A stretch of 31,902 bases of DNA from Conidiobolus incongruus B7586 (GCA_000697335.1 JNEM01008316.1:1-31902); one strand, 5' to 3'. Numbered from the stretch's first letter, positions 11,299-24,259 are shown. Made by a program: numbers and translations. The notes: a model not told the origin generated them from the sequence alone.

Positions 11299-12226
11299 TT
11301 ATGGTGATTCGGTTGTAACGGTTGAGGATTGAGAAGTTTGGGCGGAGGCAGCAGCTTTAGCAGCGGCAGCTTCGGCAGCGAGTCTGGCAGCTGATTTCTT
11401 GCCCCTTTGAGACACTTGGGGACCATGTTTTTCTTGGTATTCTTGGAATGCAAGTTTGCAGCGGTCATCAACTCGGAGATGGCGCTTGAGAGCATCAGTA
11501 CGAGCGAAGGAGCGGTCACAGAACTTACACTTGTAGGGCTTGTCACCAGTGTGTACACGAATGTGACGCTGGAGATCGTGCTTTCTGGTGAATGATCTGA
11601 AGCACATCATGCAACTGTATGGCTTAGCGGGCTTGTTAGGATAGGCGTGAGGGGACATTTGGTTGGCTTGGGCCATGAAAGGGAACATAGGATGGAACAT
11701 GGCAGAGGGTTGATCTTGCATGAAGGTACCGCTGTCATCAAATCCAATACTGGGACTGGAGAAGACAGAGTCTGACATCAAATAGGGGCTGTTTTGAAAG
11801 GAGGGGATAGGTGAGTCGACATCAGTGTTGAAGCTGCTGGGGACATTGGATGGGACACATGGGACTGGGACCCAGCTGGTGAAAGTTGCTTGCTGATCCA
11901 AGAGAGGAGGAGAGCAGTAAGCAGCAGAGGGATCTTGTTGGAGGTAATCAGCTTGAGCTTGAGTCAAAGCACAATTAGTTTGATCAAAGTAGAATTGGCC
12001 TTGGTTATCAGCAAAAACTGGAGTAGAATCGAGAACAGGAGTGAAGTTGGAAGACATCATTGAATAATTTAGTTAATAAGGGTGATTAAGTTAGAATAAA
12101 TTAGCTGTGATATAAACAAATAATATAAATAATGGGAAAATTATTTATATTATAGAGAGAATAGATTAATTAGAGAATTAGAAGAGTGAGAGAATTGATT
12201 ATAATTAGGAAATTATAATGCTGAAG
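11172..12226 (-). repeat. Segmental duplication unit, copy 2 (zinc-finger gene plus short flanks)
   Basis: Partner of the unit at 3675-4685. Homology upstream of the ATG fades near the shared ATAATGCTGAA block (about 12213-12225), before the TATA and CCAAT boxes of this copy. It fades downstream near 11172. Confidence 0.7.
11299..12060 (-). CDS. C2H2 zinc-finger transcription factor (copy 2)
   Basis: A single-exon gene for 253 residues, probably a nuclear sequence-specific regulator. Residues 1-147 are rich in S, P, Q and aromatic residues with several acidic positions, like an activation region. Finger 1 uses C150, C153, H166 and H170. The linker TGDKPYKC is near the canonical TGEKP form. 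Finger 2 has C178, C181 and H194, but the fourth ligand is not in the usual place: residue 200 is R and C201 follows, giving H-x6-C. A basic stretch (GKKSAARLAAE) leads to an alanine-rich tail at about 224-239 and ends in SQSSTVTTESP. The start follows the first ATG of an ATG-ATG pair. This copy has a recognisable promoter and the longer, presumably ancestral C-terminus, so it is the better candidate for the active gene. The similarity to Crz1-type last fingers is suggestive only. Confidence 0.92.
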   Translation of the reverse strand: MMSSNFTPVLDSTPVFADNQGQFYFDQTNCALTQAQADYLQQDPSAAYCSPPLLDQQATFTSWVPVPCVPSNVPSSFNTDVDSPIPSFQNSPYLMSDSVFSSPSIGFDDSGTFMQDQPSAMFHPMFPFMAQANQMSPHAYPNKPAKPYSCMMCFRSFTRKHDLQRHIRVHTGDKPYKCKFCDRSFARTDALKRHLRVDDRCKLAFQEYQEKHGPQVSQRGKKSAARLAAEAAAAKAAASAQTSQSSTVTTESP

Positions 12227-12273
12227 AGAAGAATGTACAACAGATAATGATGAAGGATGAGATAGTGGTGGGG

Positions 12274-12281
12274 TATTTATA
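12274..12281 (-). promoter_or_regulatory. TATA box of zinc-finger copy 2
   Basis: TATAAATA on the - strand, about 215 bp before the ATG, in a G+C-rich stretch. The same octamer precedes two other genes here (23729 and 28323) at 55-65 bp from the ATG, so this gene probably has a longer leader. Confidence 0.65.
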
Positions 12282-12329
12282 CTATTGAATAGTTTGAGAT
12301 AGGATGAAAGAGGTGTGGAAACCGGTTGG

Positions 12330-12339
12330 AGGGGATTGG
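12330..12339 (-). promoter_or_regulatory. CCAAT box overlapping a CCCCT motif
   Basis: On the - strand the sequence reads CCAATCCCCT, about 50-60 bp upstream of the TATA box. CCAAT is a common eukaryotic promoter element, and CCCCT is the core of the stress-response element known from budding yeast. Its use in this organism is inferred. The surrounding 12290-12420 is unusually pyrimidine- and G+C-rich on the gene strand. Confidence 0.45.
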
Positions 12340-12479
12340 TTAGGAGGTGAGGAGGGTGAGAGTAGGAGTATGGTCATAGAGGTTTCTGAGAAATGTTACA
12401 CATACTAGGAGGGGGAAAAAATCGAGGTAAAACTGTACTAGTCATCCATCCAATGCCTTAAATCGAAATAACTAGATAG

Positions 12480-15400
12480 AACTCATAGTATACGTCACTC
12501 TGATTGGATGATAATTAATTGAATGGGTAACTCAGTAAATTATGCAAAATTCATAATCATAACTCACTAGCAAATTATATCATTAACAATTAATTAGTGG
12601 ACATATTTTCTAATTAACTAGGTTACGGAAATAAATTCGACCTCCTAATAAGGAAATATAATTTCCACCTTTTATATTCAATTCTATTACTGATCCTTCA
12701 ATCAATTCAATAAAATCTATTTTACACTTGTAATTGATTGGTTGATTTTATATTGACTACCTTTTTCAGATTTGATTTTTTTAAATTGCATTAATTTTTT
12801 ATAAAACTGTGTAGATGAAAAAAATGATTTGAAACGAAATAAGAAGGCCTCGTGGATATGATAGTTCAAGCAAAATAACCAAATCATCAGAACCCATTTT
12901 AGAATGAAACTTATAAAGTTCAAGCAAACTAATTCATCTACGGATTAACACAACTGAATTCTATCCAATCCCCATTCGAAACTAAATGAACCAACTCTAA
13001 TACTAAGAAATTCTAACATTCTCATCATTCATATTCATTACATCTGATAATCCATTAAATTCCACATTATAACACCATAGAAACTGATTAAAACAGTAAA
13101 ATATTATAGATTAATAGTCATAATCACCATAGGATATGAAATAGCAAAAGGGATTTAAATTCCAAATAATATCATATCAAATGAAATTATTTAGAGGATA
13201 GTATTCACAAAATTGCAACGAATAAAAAAATTGTAGTAACCATACTAACATGAGGTTCTAATTAATTTATTTTATCTTATTAAATTCAGAGTAACTTGAA
13301 TCTCTAATAGAGCTCTAAATCATTTTTCTCGTAAAATTCAAATCATTTTTAAGGTTTGATTTCGGTTTTTAAATCTAATTACGACTCTAAATTATAAATC
13401 AATAGCAATCAGGGTCCGAAGTTCGAGTATGAAGATAATATTCAATTATACATTAACTTTCTAACAATTATTAATACAATTGACATAACATTTAAACCCA
13501 TTGAATAAAATCAAATCACAATTAAAAGGATGATAATATCCATTTAACACGATTTCAAAAAAATTATCCTTCAAAATTTAATTAACCGTTATAAAAACAT
13601 AAAATTTCTCAATCAATATCAAAAGAGAGGAAATGATTAATTTCAAGCAATGCATTGATCCATCTTTACTAACCATAACAACCTCATTAATTCTACTCTT
13701 GTAATAACCTTAAAATTGGGCGTAATTACTAAAGAATGTAAGGATGAATTTCAAGGTTGGTGAATTCCTTAATATGTTAATTTGTAACCTACTATTCTAA
13801 GATATTGGTAGCAAACTGGAAATTATATTAGAATTTATTTTTAGAAGTTTTTTTATTTGATATGTTTTTTAGAGGGTATGTTTGTTTTATTTGATTAATT
13901 TTGATTTAAATTGAATACATTATTTAATTAGAATTAATTCAAAATAAAAAAAATATTTTATTTTTATTTTGCAAATTTTTCACTTTTAAAAACTTAATAA
14001 ATTGAATATTATTATTTAAAATTTAAAAATGAATGAGATATTATAAAATAATTTATTTTTAATATATACTATAATAGAGCATATGCAAGTAATTAAACAC
14101 AATATTACTAGTCTATTAATAGCTATTCATCATATATAAAATACGAGAAACTCGAATAAAAGAATTAATTTTTGGGCGTAGGATCTGATTTCACTACTCA
14201 AAGTTTTCCAATTTAATAATTCTGCCTAATTATTATCATCTCCCTTTGATTAGTTACTTTACGCCCAATCCAATGTATATTTTCAAGTATGTTTTAAAGC
14301 TTACTGAATTCATATGATGATCATGATTAGTGATGCTGAAGCTCTTTAAAATTGTTAGATGGATCAAAACTACATTACTATTAAAAAATATCACACGTGA
14401 TTTCAATAATTGATTTGATTCAAACATAATTAATACTTTATTGTTTATTTTAATATAAATTTGGCTATACCGAAAAATTTAATTTACAAAATTAGTTATT
14501 AAAATTTTAAAATTTAGCAATTCTTATTATAATAAAAATTATTATAATGATAAAAATTAATTGCAAAATTAATTTATAATTCGAAGATTGATATCTATCA
14601 AAAAACAATAATAAAAACTTCAAATTGTAAGCACCACACATTAACGTATATTCATATATATGTATGACTCATTTGTTTATTCCTGCACCATATATTTAAA
14701 ATTATAATAAGTTAACCATTTCTAAAAAATTTCTTTAAATATATCATCAACTTTTTACCAATTAAAAAAAATTCAATCAAATAATTAATTATTTAAATTA
14801 ATTGATGTTGAGGTGAATTATAGTTATGAATGAATAATAACATTATTTGTATATGTTTTTTTTGTTTGTTCACCTCGGTATTTTTAAAAAAAATGTTTAG
14901 AGCTTAATACACTAATGTTATCATGAATACTTAATACACACACATATATATATATTTATATATTTCTCATTTTATATTGAGGATAATAAACTAGAATCTG
15001 TTTTGTTATCATTAAATAATAAAAATTGAATTTAAAATTATATGACAAAAAAATAGATTAATTAGAATTAAATTTAAAATATATTAATAAAAATAAATTA
15101 TTCACTATTATAATAATTTAATACTTTTAATTTCTTTTAATTACAGTATAATCTTTATAAATTAAAAAAAATTAATAATATTTAGGATAAATTATATAGA
15201 TTAAAATCAACTTAATAACCAAATTTTAACAACTTTTCAAGTTCTATACCTGTTATATCTTTTTTATTTTTGTAAAATTCTATTTGATTACCCTAGAATA
15301 ACTAAGTAATTTTAATTTACTTTTGAATTTCTTTAGTCATTTAAATGGGCGTTAGGTTGTAATCCCAATTTTATTATGTTGTTGGATACTTTCCTGAGTA

Positions 15401-18400
15401 ATCATAATTCATGATTTTATACTTTAAAAATTTAACCTGATTTATTATGTTTTCCAGTTTTGGTTTAGTTTATTATGCTAGATGTTTAGATTTTTTAATT
15501 GCTTCAAAATTAACGCAGTATCTTCGGATTCAATCTCTTACATATTGAACAATTTTATTGTATTGATGAGGTAATAGATGATATCACGTGTAACTTTAAA
15601 TTAGATTTATAATTGAACTATTGGAAGAGTTTTTAGTTTCAACCAATGATTTCATTATACTTCAAAAATCTAAAACAAATCAAAGTATTTAATATATGTT
15701 TTCAATCTTATGTTTAAAAATAATAAAGTTGAAATAATAAAATATATTAATTATAATTAAAAATATATATGTATCAAAATTATTTTAATATTTAAAAAAA
15801 TCTAATTATTTTCAATTCAATATTAGCCCAAAAAACTATTAATAAAATAAAAGATATATAAATCATTTATATTTTATGCAAATTATCATAAAATTTCGGA
15901 ATCAAAATTTGATAAATTATTTTTATAGAATTTTGACAAAAGATAAATAACTATTGGGTTTTACTCAAATTGGAAATTTTAAAAACCTCCCAAATTGAGC
16001 ATGTAAATCGGAATTAATATTATGAAACATAATACAATAGTAAAAATAATAGTTTTATTAATAATTTATATAATTATATTAATATAAAAAATTTAATAAT
16101 ATTAAAACTAATCAATTTTTTAATTTATGCTAAATATTTTTAATCCGATAATTAATCATTAATTTTATTTTTATTATTATCAAATTGGCAATTTTTAATA
16201 CTTTTTTAATAATTAATTTATTAAAAAAATTTAATAATAAATAATTGTTTTTTAATAAAAAACATTAAATATTAATAACAATTAATTTGTTTTATTTTAT
16301 TAAAACTATTATTATTATAAATTAATAATTTATAAAATTTAAAAAAAAATAATATTAATTTTTATTTTAAATAAATTTTGGTGATTGTCAAAATTAAAAT
16401 CATTTAAATTAAATTCGGGGTGATTTAAAAAATATGTTAATATAATCAAATGTTAACATAGAATGAATCAATATAATTGATATATTAAGATTGAGGTATT
16501 ATCAATCTTTATAATGCATATATCACAATCATTCATATTTCGAATGAAATCCTTCAACATTATATTTTAGTAATGATCGATAGTTTTCAAATTTTGATAT
16601 ATATATCACTACTTTATATAAATAAAGATCATTTAAATAATCCTTAATTATATTACATTTATACTTTCATATTTATATATAAAATAATAAAACATAATAT
16701 TAAAGAATTAGGATTATATAAACTTAAAGCTAGAATCAATTGAAATAAAATATTTATAATTAATTTATTTTTTTTAAAATATGATTTATTCCTAACTGAT
16801 AATAATATTAAATAAATAAATGACACTAATAACAAATTATATATAATTTATGCAATTAATCTAATTTATTATAAAATTATAAATCAAAAAGTTATAAAAA
16901 TGGAATAATAAATACAAATTATAATTTTAATTAATTAGTTTAGAATAGCACCTAATCAATAATACTAAATACTAGGAGTTTACCTAATTTTAATTGTTAA
17001 ATACCTATTTATATTATTATAATTATTAATTTAGCGAAACTCCTGTTAATAAGTGTTCTTTTTTTTTCAATAATTTTAAATTTAAATTAGGTTTAATAAT
17101 TTGAATTAAATTATTATTTATTTTGTTTTATATTAAAATACTAATATTATTACAAATATCTTTTTTTCAATATTTATGACTAAATATTTTTTTTAAGAAT
17201 TTTAGATTTTTTTTATACTTTAATAAGATTGTAATATAATTAAAATTGTAATATTTAATAATAGTTATCTTGACATTTACATCTCTCTATTTGCAAGGGG
17301 TAGTTATGACAATTACTCTTTAAACCTATTTTATTAATTCAGTTATCAACTTTAATCTTATTATTAACAACATTTTAAATAATAATTTGGCTTATGTTAA
17401 TTGTTTTTAATGAATAAATATAATATAAACTGATAACACTAAAGACAAATATATTTTGACAAATGACAATATTTGCAACTGTTGATTTAAAATTAATTTT
17501 GAATTTTTATTTGCCAATAATAGTAAAAATTATATGTACATATTAATTTTTAATTAGTGTATAAATTAGTCAAATCTAATATTAAGAAATATATAAGGTT
17601 GAAACTAGTTTTTCAATTTTTTGCTATTATTGGTCAAATGACTTTAATGTTGACATTGGTATTAGTTTTGAGATAAATTGGTTTTATACATTGCTATTAC
17701 TAGTAGATTATAATTATAAAAATTCAATTTTTTGTTGGTAATATATATTTTCATTTAATTATATTTATTTGAATATTTATATTTTTTTTCATAATTTTAA
17801 TTTATTACCTATTAAATAAAAATTTCAAAATGCTTTTCAATTAATAATATTAATTAAGTACTTTTATTATACCTGTCAAATTTTCAATATTTTAAATTAT
17901 ACAGGTATGAAATTTTTCAATTACTTTCAAAAAAAATGGGTAAATATAATCAATTATTTTGCTATTTAAAGTTATTTAATGTAACAATTAAACTGAAATT
18001 TCATTTTTAATTTTTTATTACATTATTAAGCTGTATTTAATATTTATGTAGAAATTAAATAACTTGTTATTTATCTGATAACTTGATATTGTTCAATTAT
18101 TTTGAATTATAAAATCTCAACTTATGCTTTATGGCACTATTTAATCTGGATCACTTTAATTAATCTTCCCTAATATAAACTTTAATAATTGATAAATTTA
18201 TATTTTCACATATTAATTAAAGTTATAAAATTTATATTTATTTGTAAAAAAACTTAATTTGTTTATAATTTAATATTCTATAAAAGAAAAATGATATAAT
18301 AAAGATAATATTTATTAATCATAGTTTCTTCATGCATATAAGTTATCATATATAATATATATGGATACTTAATATTATAAAAAAATAATGTTTTTTTATA

Positions 18401-18860
18401 ATTTTAATTACATAATTATGCAAATTTACATATTTTAAATTTTGAAAAAATAATTATAATCAAATAACGGATTTAAGGTGAAAAATGAATAATTTTTGTT
18501 TGATACTTTAGATAATTATCAATACTTTGGTCTAGATTATTATTTTATTAAGATAGTTTGGGTATTTATAGTTATAGCATTTTAATAAATATTGCGAAAT
18601 GGTATTCTTTGGTTATTTTGAGATCAATTATCATATATCATTCGATGAAGAAAATAAATTTAATAAATAATAAACCAGATATTTAATTACCTGATATAAA
18701 ATATATTAATTATCTTATTACTTTTTAGAAGTAATAATCTTGTTAAACCCAAATCGAAATTTTTTAACAGTTGCAAAGCATTATGAATCATCCCAAGTAT
18801 TGTATTATTATTACTTTGATATAATTTGAAAAATTTCGGAATAATGGTAATTATCCAAAA
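12480..18860. other. Gene desert, left part
   Basis: No supportable gene. Small islands of higher G+C occur near 12640-12940, 13680-13830 and 14160-14280. The last two carry the nonamer TTGGGCGTA, described as a repeat. The rest is AT-rich with homopolymer runs. Confidence 0.5.
13716..14268. repeat. Three copies of TTGGGCGTA, two forming an inverted pair
   Basis: The nonamer occurs on the + strand near 13717-13725 and at 14172-14180, and on the - strand at 14260-14268. The 14172 and 14260 copies are an inverted pair about 80 bp apart and would close a hairpin or bound a tiny element. A nonamer with five G+C is unlikely to recur by chance in such AT-rich DNA. No flanking target duplication is evident. 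Confidence 0.5.
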
Positions 18861-18869
18861 TTAGAAAAA

Positions 18870-19450
18870 TTAATAGTTTTCCGTTGATTGGGGTATAAAG
18901 ATTATCATTACAAAGTGAGCTGAAAGCAATATCACTTTGAAAATGCTTCGGATCTTGATAAAATATAGAACCATTATAACTGAGAAGAGAGAATTTGAAA
19001 TATCAGGGCTTTTATCATCATAAAGTAGTAGTTCAATCATAAAGATGGATCAATTCAATGCAAAATCAAAAAGGTTAAAATTTATCAATTGTTTCTATTG
19101 ACAAAGCAAAGATTACAATCCATTATAATATCAAAAATCAAGTAAATTAATGCAAAGGTTATTATAAAATTATACATTTGAAGGTATTTTTCATTTAGCT
19201 TATAATCCCAAATACATTTCTCCTCAATATTCCCAATATGTCTAATTTTTAATATCATGCGTTAATTCAAAATTTTTAAAATGCATAAACTCTTAATTCC
19301 TCACATTAGAAATATTCGATCCATTAAATACTATAAGCATCATATTCACAGAGATCAAAGCGATCATAATCAAGACAAGATCTTAGAAACTAATCTTTCA
19401 ATCGGAAAAAATTTGGTCAAACTAACGATCAATGACTGTACCACTATAAA
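18870..19450 (-). other. Weak coding-like island in the desert
   Basis: This stretch is richer in G+C than its neighbours. On the - strand an ATG at 19038-19040 opens a 56-codon frame ending at 18870-18872. The product is hydrophobic, with a YDDKSPDISNSLF segment, and matches no family I know. No TATA box or AATAAA supports it. It could be a decayed gene end or chance. Confidence 0.2.
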
Positions 19451-19459
19451 ATTGAACTA

Positions 19460-22400
19460 GTTTTAAGTCTTACAAAACTATTAATATAATTGTAATTTTG
19501 CATCTCTATACCTAGTTTTACCATATTTGAAGGTTTTATAGCTGATATTTTAGGTTAGTATTTTCGATTATATAAGAATCAACTTTTGAGTTAACTTTTT
19601 TTGTGAAATAATCTATTAAAACTTGATATTATAGAGAATTTATTTAAATTTTAATAATAAAAAAATAATAGTTATTAACTATTAAAATTAGCATAAAGTG
19701 GATATTTAGGTCAAATATCATTAATATTTATCTATATTGGGTCAATGCCGATATATTCAATATCTTAGCATATATTTCAACTAAAAATCAAATATAGGAT
19801 TTATATTTTTAAAACTGGTATTTTAATGATAATATATGAGTTAATTTTTTTAAACATAGCTGTGGAATTGATTAAATACTAAGATTATTTATTAACTAAA
19901 CATCAAGAGTTATTAATTATACAATATTTACACTTAAATTTGGGTCCGAGTTATTATTAGCAAATAAAGTAAATAGAATCAAACCCTTGTCTAAAATATT
20001 CATTTTTACTAATTATATAATACATTAAAATAAAATAAAATTAATTTTAATTTTTTCGATCCGATAATTGATATCTAAAAATATTTTTTTAAAAATAAAA
20101 TAGTATTGGATAATGTATCTCATATTAATAAACTAAAAAATTTTTTTATTAGTTTCAAATTTTTGGTTCAATTTAAAATATTCTAGATTAAACAAAATAT
20201 AATTTTTTTGATAAGGTTTTTTAAGGTAATTATTATAATAAGCAATTTTATAATTTGAAATCAAAATATGCAACTTTATTGCCACTGTAATTTAATATTA
20301 ATATTTGACAAATAATTATTATTAATTTTAAAATCAAGTATTCATTAAAATAAATTTTAACTTAAATAAAATTTATATAAGATTAAGTGTATTAATTCAT
20401 GTATCTAATATTTTATTTTCTAATATTTAATATTATACATTTTTATTAACTGTGGATAAAAATTTTAATGCATATTAATTTATTTGGCCATTATTTTAAT
20501 CAATATTATAAAATTAAATAATTAATTATATAATTCATTTTATTTTTTTTAAAATATATAAAAGTATTTAATTTATATTATTTGATTTTATTTTATTATT
20601 TAATATTAATTAATAAATTAAATTAATTGATATTAATATTTAATACATTTGAGGTACATAATATTTCAAGTACTCATTTTTGAATTATTGATTTAATCTC
20701 ATTCGATATTAAAATATCAGTAGTTGTCCCTGTATATATGCATTAACTTTAATAGCTATAAAATTGAGATATTGAGTAATTTTCAATTTTTGATATATTA
20801 TTATTGTTATTTAATGGGTTAATTTTATTAATATTATAATTTTATTTTTATTATGGAAAAATGTCAGTTTTTGAAAAAATTAATTTTTAAATATAATTAT
20901 ATGAAGAATTGATATAATCTTTACAATTAGTTATCTTTATATTTATTTTATACTTGATTAATAATTATAGATATTAATATTGGTGACATGTTTCAGTATT
21001 TGATATTTAATATACAAATTTATATTCTATAAAGTTATTACTATTAATGAATTTCAACTCGTTAGCTTAACATTGAAACTTTTCAAGAATTGAAGCTTGG
21101 TTACCTTTTTATTATATACAAAATGAATTTTTAGTAATTTTATTGCGAACAATTTAGGCTATAACTTTATACAATATTATATTCAAAATCAATTATTATA
21201 TTAAATTGTTAGTTATTTTTATCATAATTTGGGTGTGATGTAATTCTCATTTGTAATTTTTAATGATTATAAAAGCATTTTCAAGTCGTATGAGTATTAT
21301 AATTTTAATGTACCATTATAAAAAATAGAATTATAACAAGTAAAAACTGCTGCTTGAGCATAGGTATGCATATGCAATAAATTGAAATTTTATAGTAGAG
21401 TGAAAATTATTATTATATTTGAAATTCTCGTAAGAGTACAAGTTCCAAAATCGGTTATTGAAATAAAATTTTTCAACTTATAAAATGAGTAAATATTCAA
21501 AAGATATTTTTTTTAAAATTCAATAATATTTTAAATTTATTCTACAATAGTACAAGTCCATTTATATGATCTTTAACTAAGTAAAGATAATTTTTTATAT
21601 TGATCAAGCTCTTCGAAAATTAATATATATTTATATTATTATAAAATTAAATCAAATTAACTTTATATTCTCAAGTCCGAAACCATATTTGTTTTAATAT
21701 AAAACAAAATGTTTAATAATTAATATAATAAATGGAATAATCAATATATTTTTTATGAAATAATTAATTAGCAATTAATAACATGATAAAAAACTCTATT
21801 TAGCATCAATATAAATAGTTTAGATGTTTCCTTATAATTCTTAGTTATATCAAAAATATTAATTAAATTAATATTTGATATTATCTTAGAATTGAAAAAA
21901 GGCTAAATTTTTTAATTTTTTTTAAATATATTATAAATTTCAAATAAAACTATATATATAATAAATATAAGGGGATTTGATTTTTTCAAAAAAATTATCT
22001 TTTAATAATTTATTATTTAATTTAATCTTACTTAAACTATAGAATGATAATCAAAAGTTTATTTTATTTGAGTATTATTAAAACTTAATAGCTAGCTTTC
22101 TAATATTATTGAAGATTTATAATCAGCTTAAATAAATAATACTTTGTTTTTAGCTATTATTCATCATTAGGTATTAAATTTAAAGAAAAAAAAGGAAATT
22201 ATCTATAATTTACTAAAATATACAAGTTTAATTTGAATTATTACTCTCTTAATTATTAATAAAATTAAAATATATACTAAAAATAATTTTTTATTTTAAT
22301 TAAAGAATTGTCCAAATATTTTATTATTAAATATATATACTATATATTAATATTTAAATTAAATTTAAATATTAAAAATATAAAATAATTATTTTATAAA

Positions 22401-23700
22401 TTAATTAATACTCAAAAAAGCTAGAATAGCTATAGTTAGATAAAACCTAATAAGATATAATTAATATCTAAGGCTTTTAAAATAAATTATTATATTTAAT
22501 GAATTATAAATCCTTTTATATAAATTTTTATCAAAATATAAACCAAAATATTAAGTTAAGCTAAAATAATAAAATAATCACCTTTATAAATTTTAATAAT
22601 AAAGAGTTTTATTTATAAGCAAATATTAATTATCATAATAGGTTATAATGATATATAATATTTTTATTTATTTTATAAAGGAAATTAATTGATAATAAGT
22701 TTTAAATTGCTTTTTTAATTAAAATTTTTGTAATTGGTATTTTTAATATAATTTAAAAAAATTAATTTTTAAAATAATTGTGAAATAAATAAAATTAAAA
22801 TTGTAAGAAGTTTTTTATATAAAGTAATAGGGAAAAGCTACCATACCTAGTATATTTATTAGGTTATAACCTATATAATCATAATTGCTTTGGGTAATTA
22901 AAAAATATATGTACAAGAAAAAAATTTCTATAAACAAATTAAATTAGTTTATAAAACATTAAATTCTAGTGTTTAATAAAAAAAATATTAAGAGTTAGAA
23001 GTTTTCTGGAAATATAGCAAAAAATTATAAATAATGAAGTAGAGAATTAATTTTATAACTCATATTTATTTTTGTAAGTTGTAAATTAAAAATTTTATTC
23101 AAATTCCATTTCAAAAAAGTTTCATTATTTAAAAATTTAGAGTAATAATCAATTATAAAATGTAATTAGGATTATATTTGTTAAACAAATTATTTTAAAA
23201 TATTAGCCTTAGCTATTAGTCTAAATGATATTCATATTCTATTTTCAAAAATTGATTGCGATAATTTTGCCAACATTCACTTATGCAATATAGAAACTAT
23301 ATCATGAATAAAAAGTGACATTTTTCTGATTTAGATTTAGTCAAAATGCTAAAATTTATCAACAATCATATTACCGAAACAGTTAAAATCGATCACCAAG
23401 CAATCAATTCAACGTGGGACCTTCCAATAAGAACTAAACTTTGTTAATAAATCACATACCAAATCTAATATCTATCATAAAACAATATGAAATATACACT
23501 AATTATATAGTCTAATGTAAGTTATTACCAATATTTGTTAATTTAAAATTTAAATAAGTGAATTTAAAATTTAAATTAGTGCTAAATTGATCTGGTTGTA
23601 ATATCACATGATATTGCAAAATCCAATAAAATAGATTTCCCTGTTTGTTTACAGTCAAATTGAAGAACTGGAGGATTTATTTCTATTTTAGGGATTTATT
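19460..23700. other. Gene desert, right part
   Basis: AT-rich throughout, with dense stops in all frames. I see no gene, RNA or structured repeat. The G+C rises slightly from about 23380 towards the secreted-protein gene. Confidence 0.5.
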
Positions 23701-23728
23701 ACAAAATTTTTTTTCAATTATTGTTCAC

Positions 23729-23736
23729 TATAAATA
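23729..23736 (+). promoter_or_regulatory. TATA box of the secreted-protein gene
   Basis: TATAAATA 50-57 bp upstream of the ATG at 23786, the same octamer and spacing as the small gene at 28391. Confidence 0.75.
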
Positions 23737-23785
23737 TACACCTTGAGTATCAATAATTGTAAACAACAGCAAAGAATTTAGTGAA

Positions 23786-24058
23786 ATGAAATTGACAGTT
23801 TTATCACTATTGATCTACTCAGTGTTTGGTGCCAACTACTATCAATTCAACAATCCCTACATAGGAGAAATCTATTCCAAGCCACATTCATCACCTGCTC
23901 CCGAGCCTCCGAAACAATGTACGCCTGGAGTGCAGCACTGTGATCCCAATTCCAAAGGTTTTTTCACCTGTGATGAACATTCAAACTTGGTTTTCAGAGA
24001 ATGTGCCCCGCAAACTGAGTGTAAGCAGCGCTCTTCCACATTAATTATGTGTGATTGA
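23786..24058 (+). CDS. Small secreted cysteine-rich protein, CBM19-like chitin-binding
   Basis: A single-exon gene for 90 residues. Residues 1-15 form a signal peptide with a hydrophobic core (LTVLSLLIYSVFG) and a plausible cleavage after G15, so the protein should be exported. A spacer rich in Y, N, P and S (about 17-43, with a short PAPEPP run) joins it to a C-terminal module. That module has six cysteines at C45, C52, C62, C73, C79 and C89, spaced x6, x9, x10, x5 and x9. The pattern C..G...C, then F..C, then a hydrophobic-F-R-E-C-A-P-x-T-x-C stretch and a final C, resembles family 19 carbohydrate-binding modules. Those bind chitin and usually end fungal chitinases. Here the module stands alone, so a cell-wall protein or a chitin-masking effector is possible but unproven. 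The TATA box, ATG, stop and AATAAA form a compact transcription unit. Confidence 0.85.
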   Translation: MKLTVLSLLIYSVFGANYYQFNNPYIGEIYSKPHSSPAPEPPKQCTPGVQHCDPNSKGFFTCDEHSNLVFRECAPQTECKQRSSTLIMCD

Positions 24059-24107
24059 TCTTAATGATTTCAAATAGTATAGATTTTTTATTTAATTTTT
24101 TAGTTAA

Positions 24108-24113
24108 AATAAA
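24108..24113 (+). terminator. Poly(A) signal of the secreted-protein gene
   Basis: AATAAA 50 nt after the stop codon. Confidence 0.6.
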
Positions 24114-24259
24114 TTTTCAAATAATACATATATATAGCTTTAATTTATTAACAAAATTTTAAAATATTTAATTAAGGTTTATAAAATAAAAATACATTTT
24201 TGATCTCTATATTTCATATATCACATATTAAACTAAATTATTTAAAATTATCAGATATT

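Noticed and set aside
11277-11595. 93-codon (-) and 62-codon (+) frames within zinc-finger copy 2
   Set aside because: Both are shadows of the real coding frame, favoured by its higher G+C.
12717-12923. 68-codon hydrophobic frame on the - strand
   Set aside because: No promoter signals or family. The residue mix (F, K, I, L, S) is what AT-rich DNA gives by chance.
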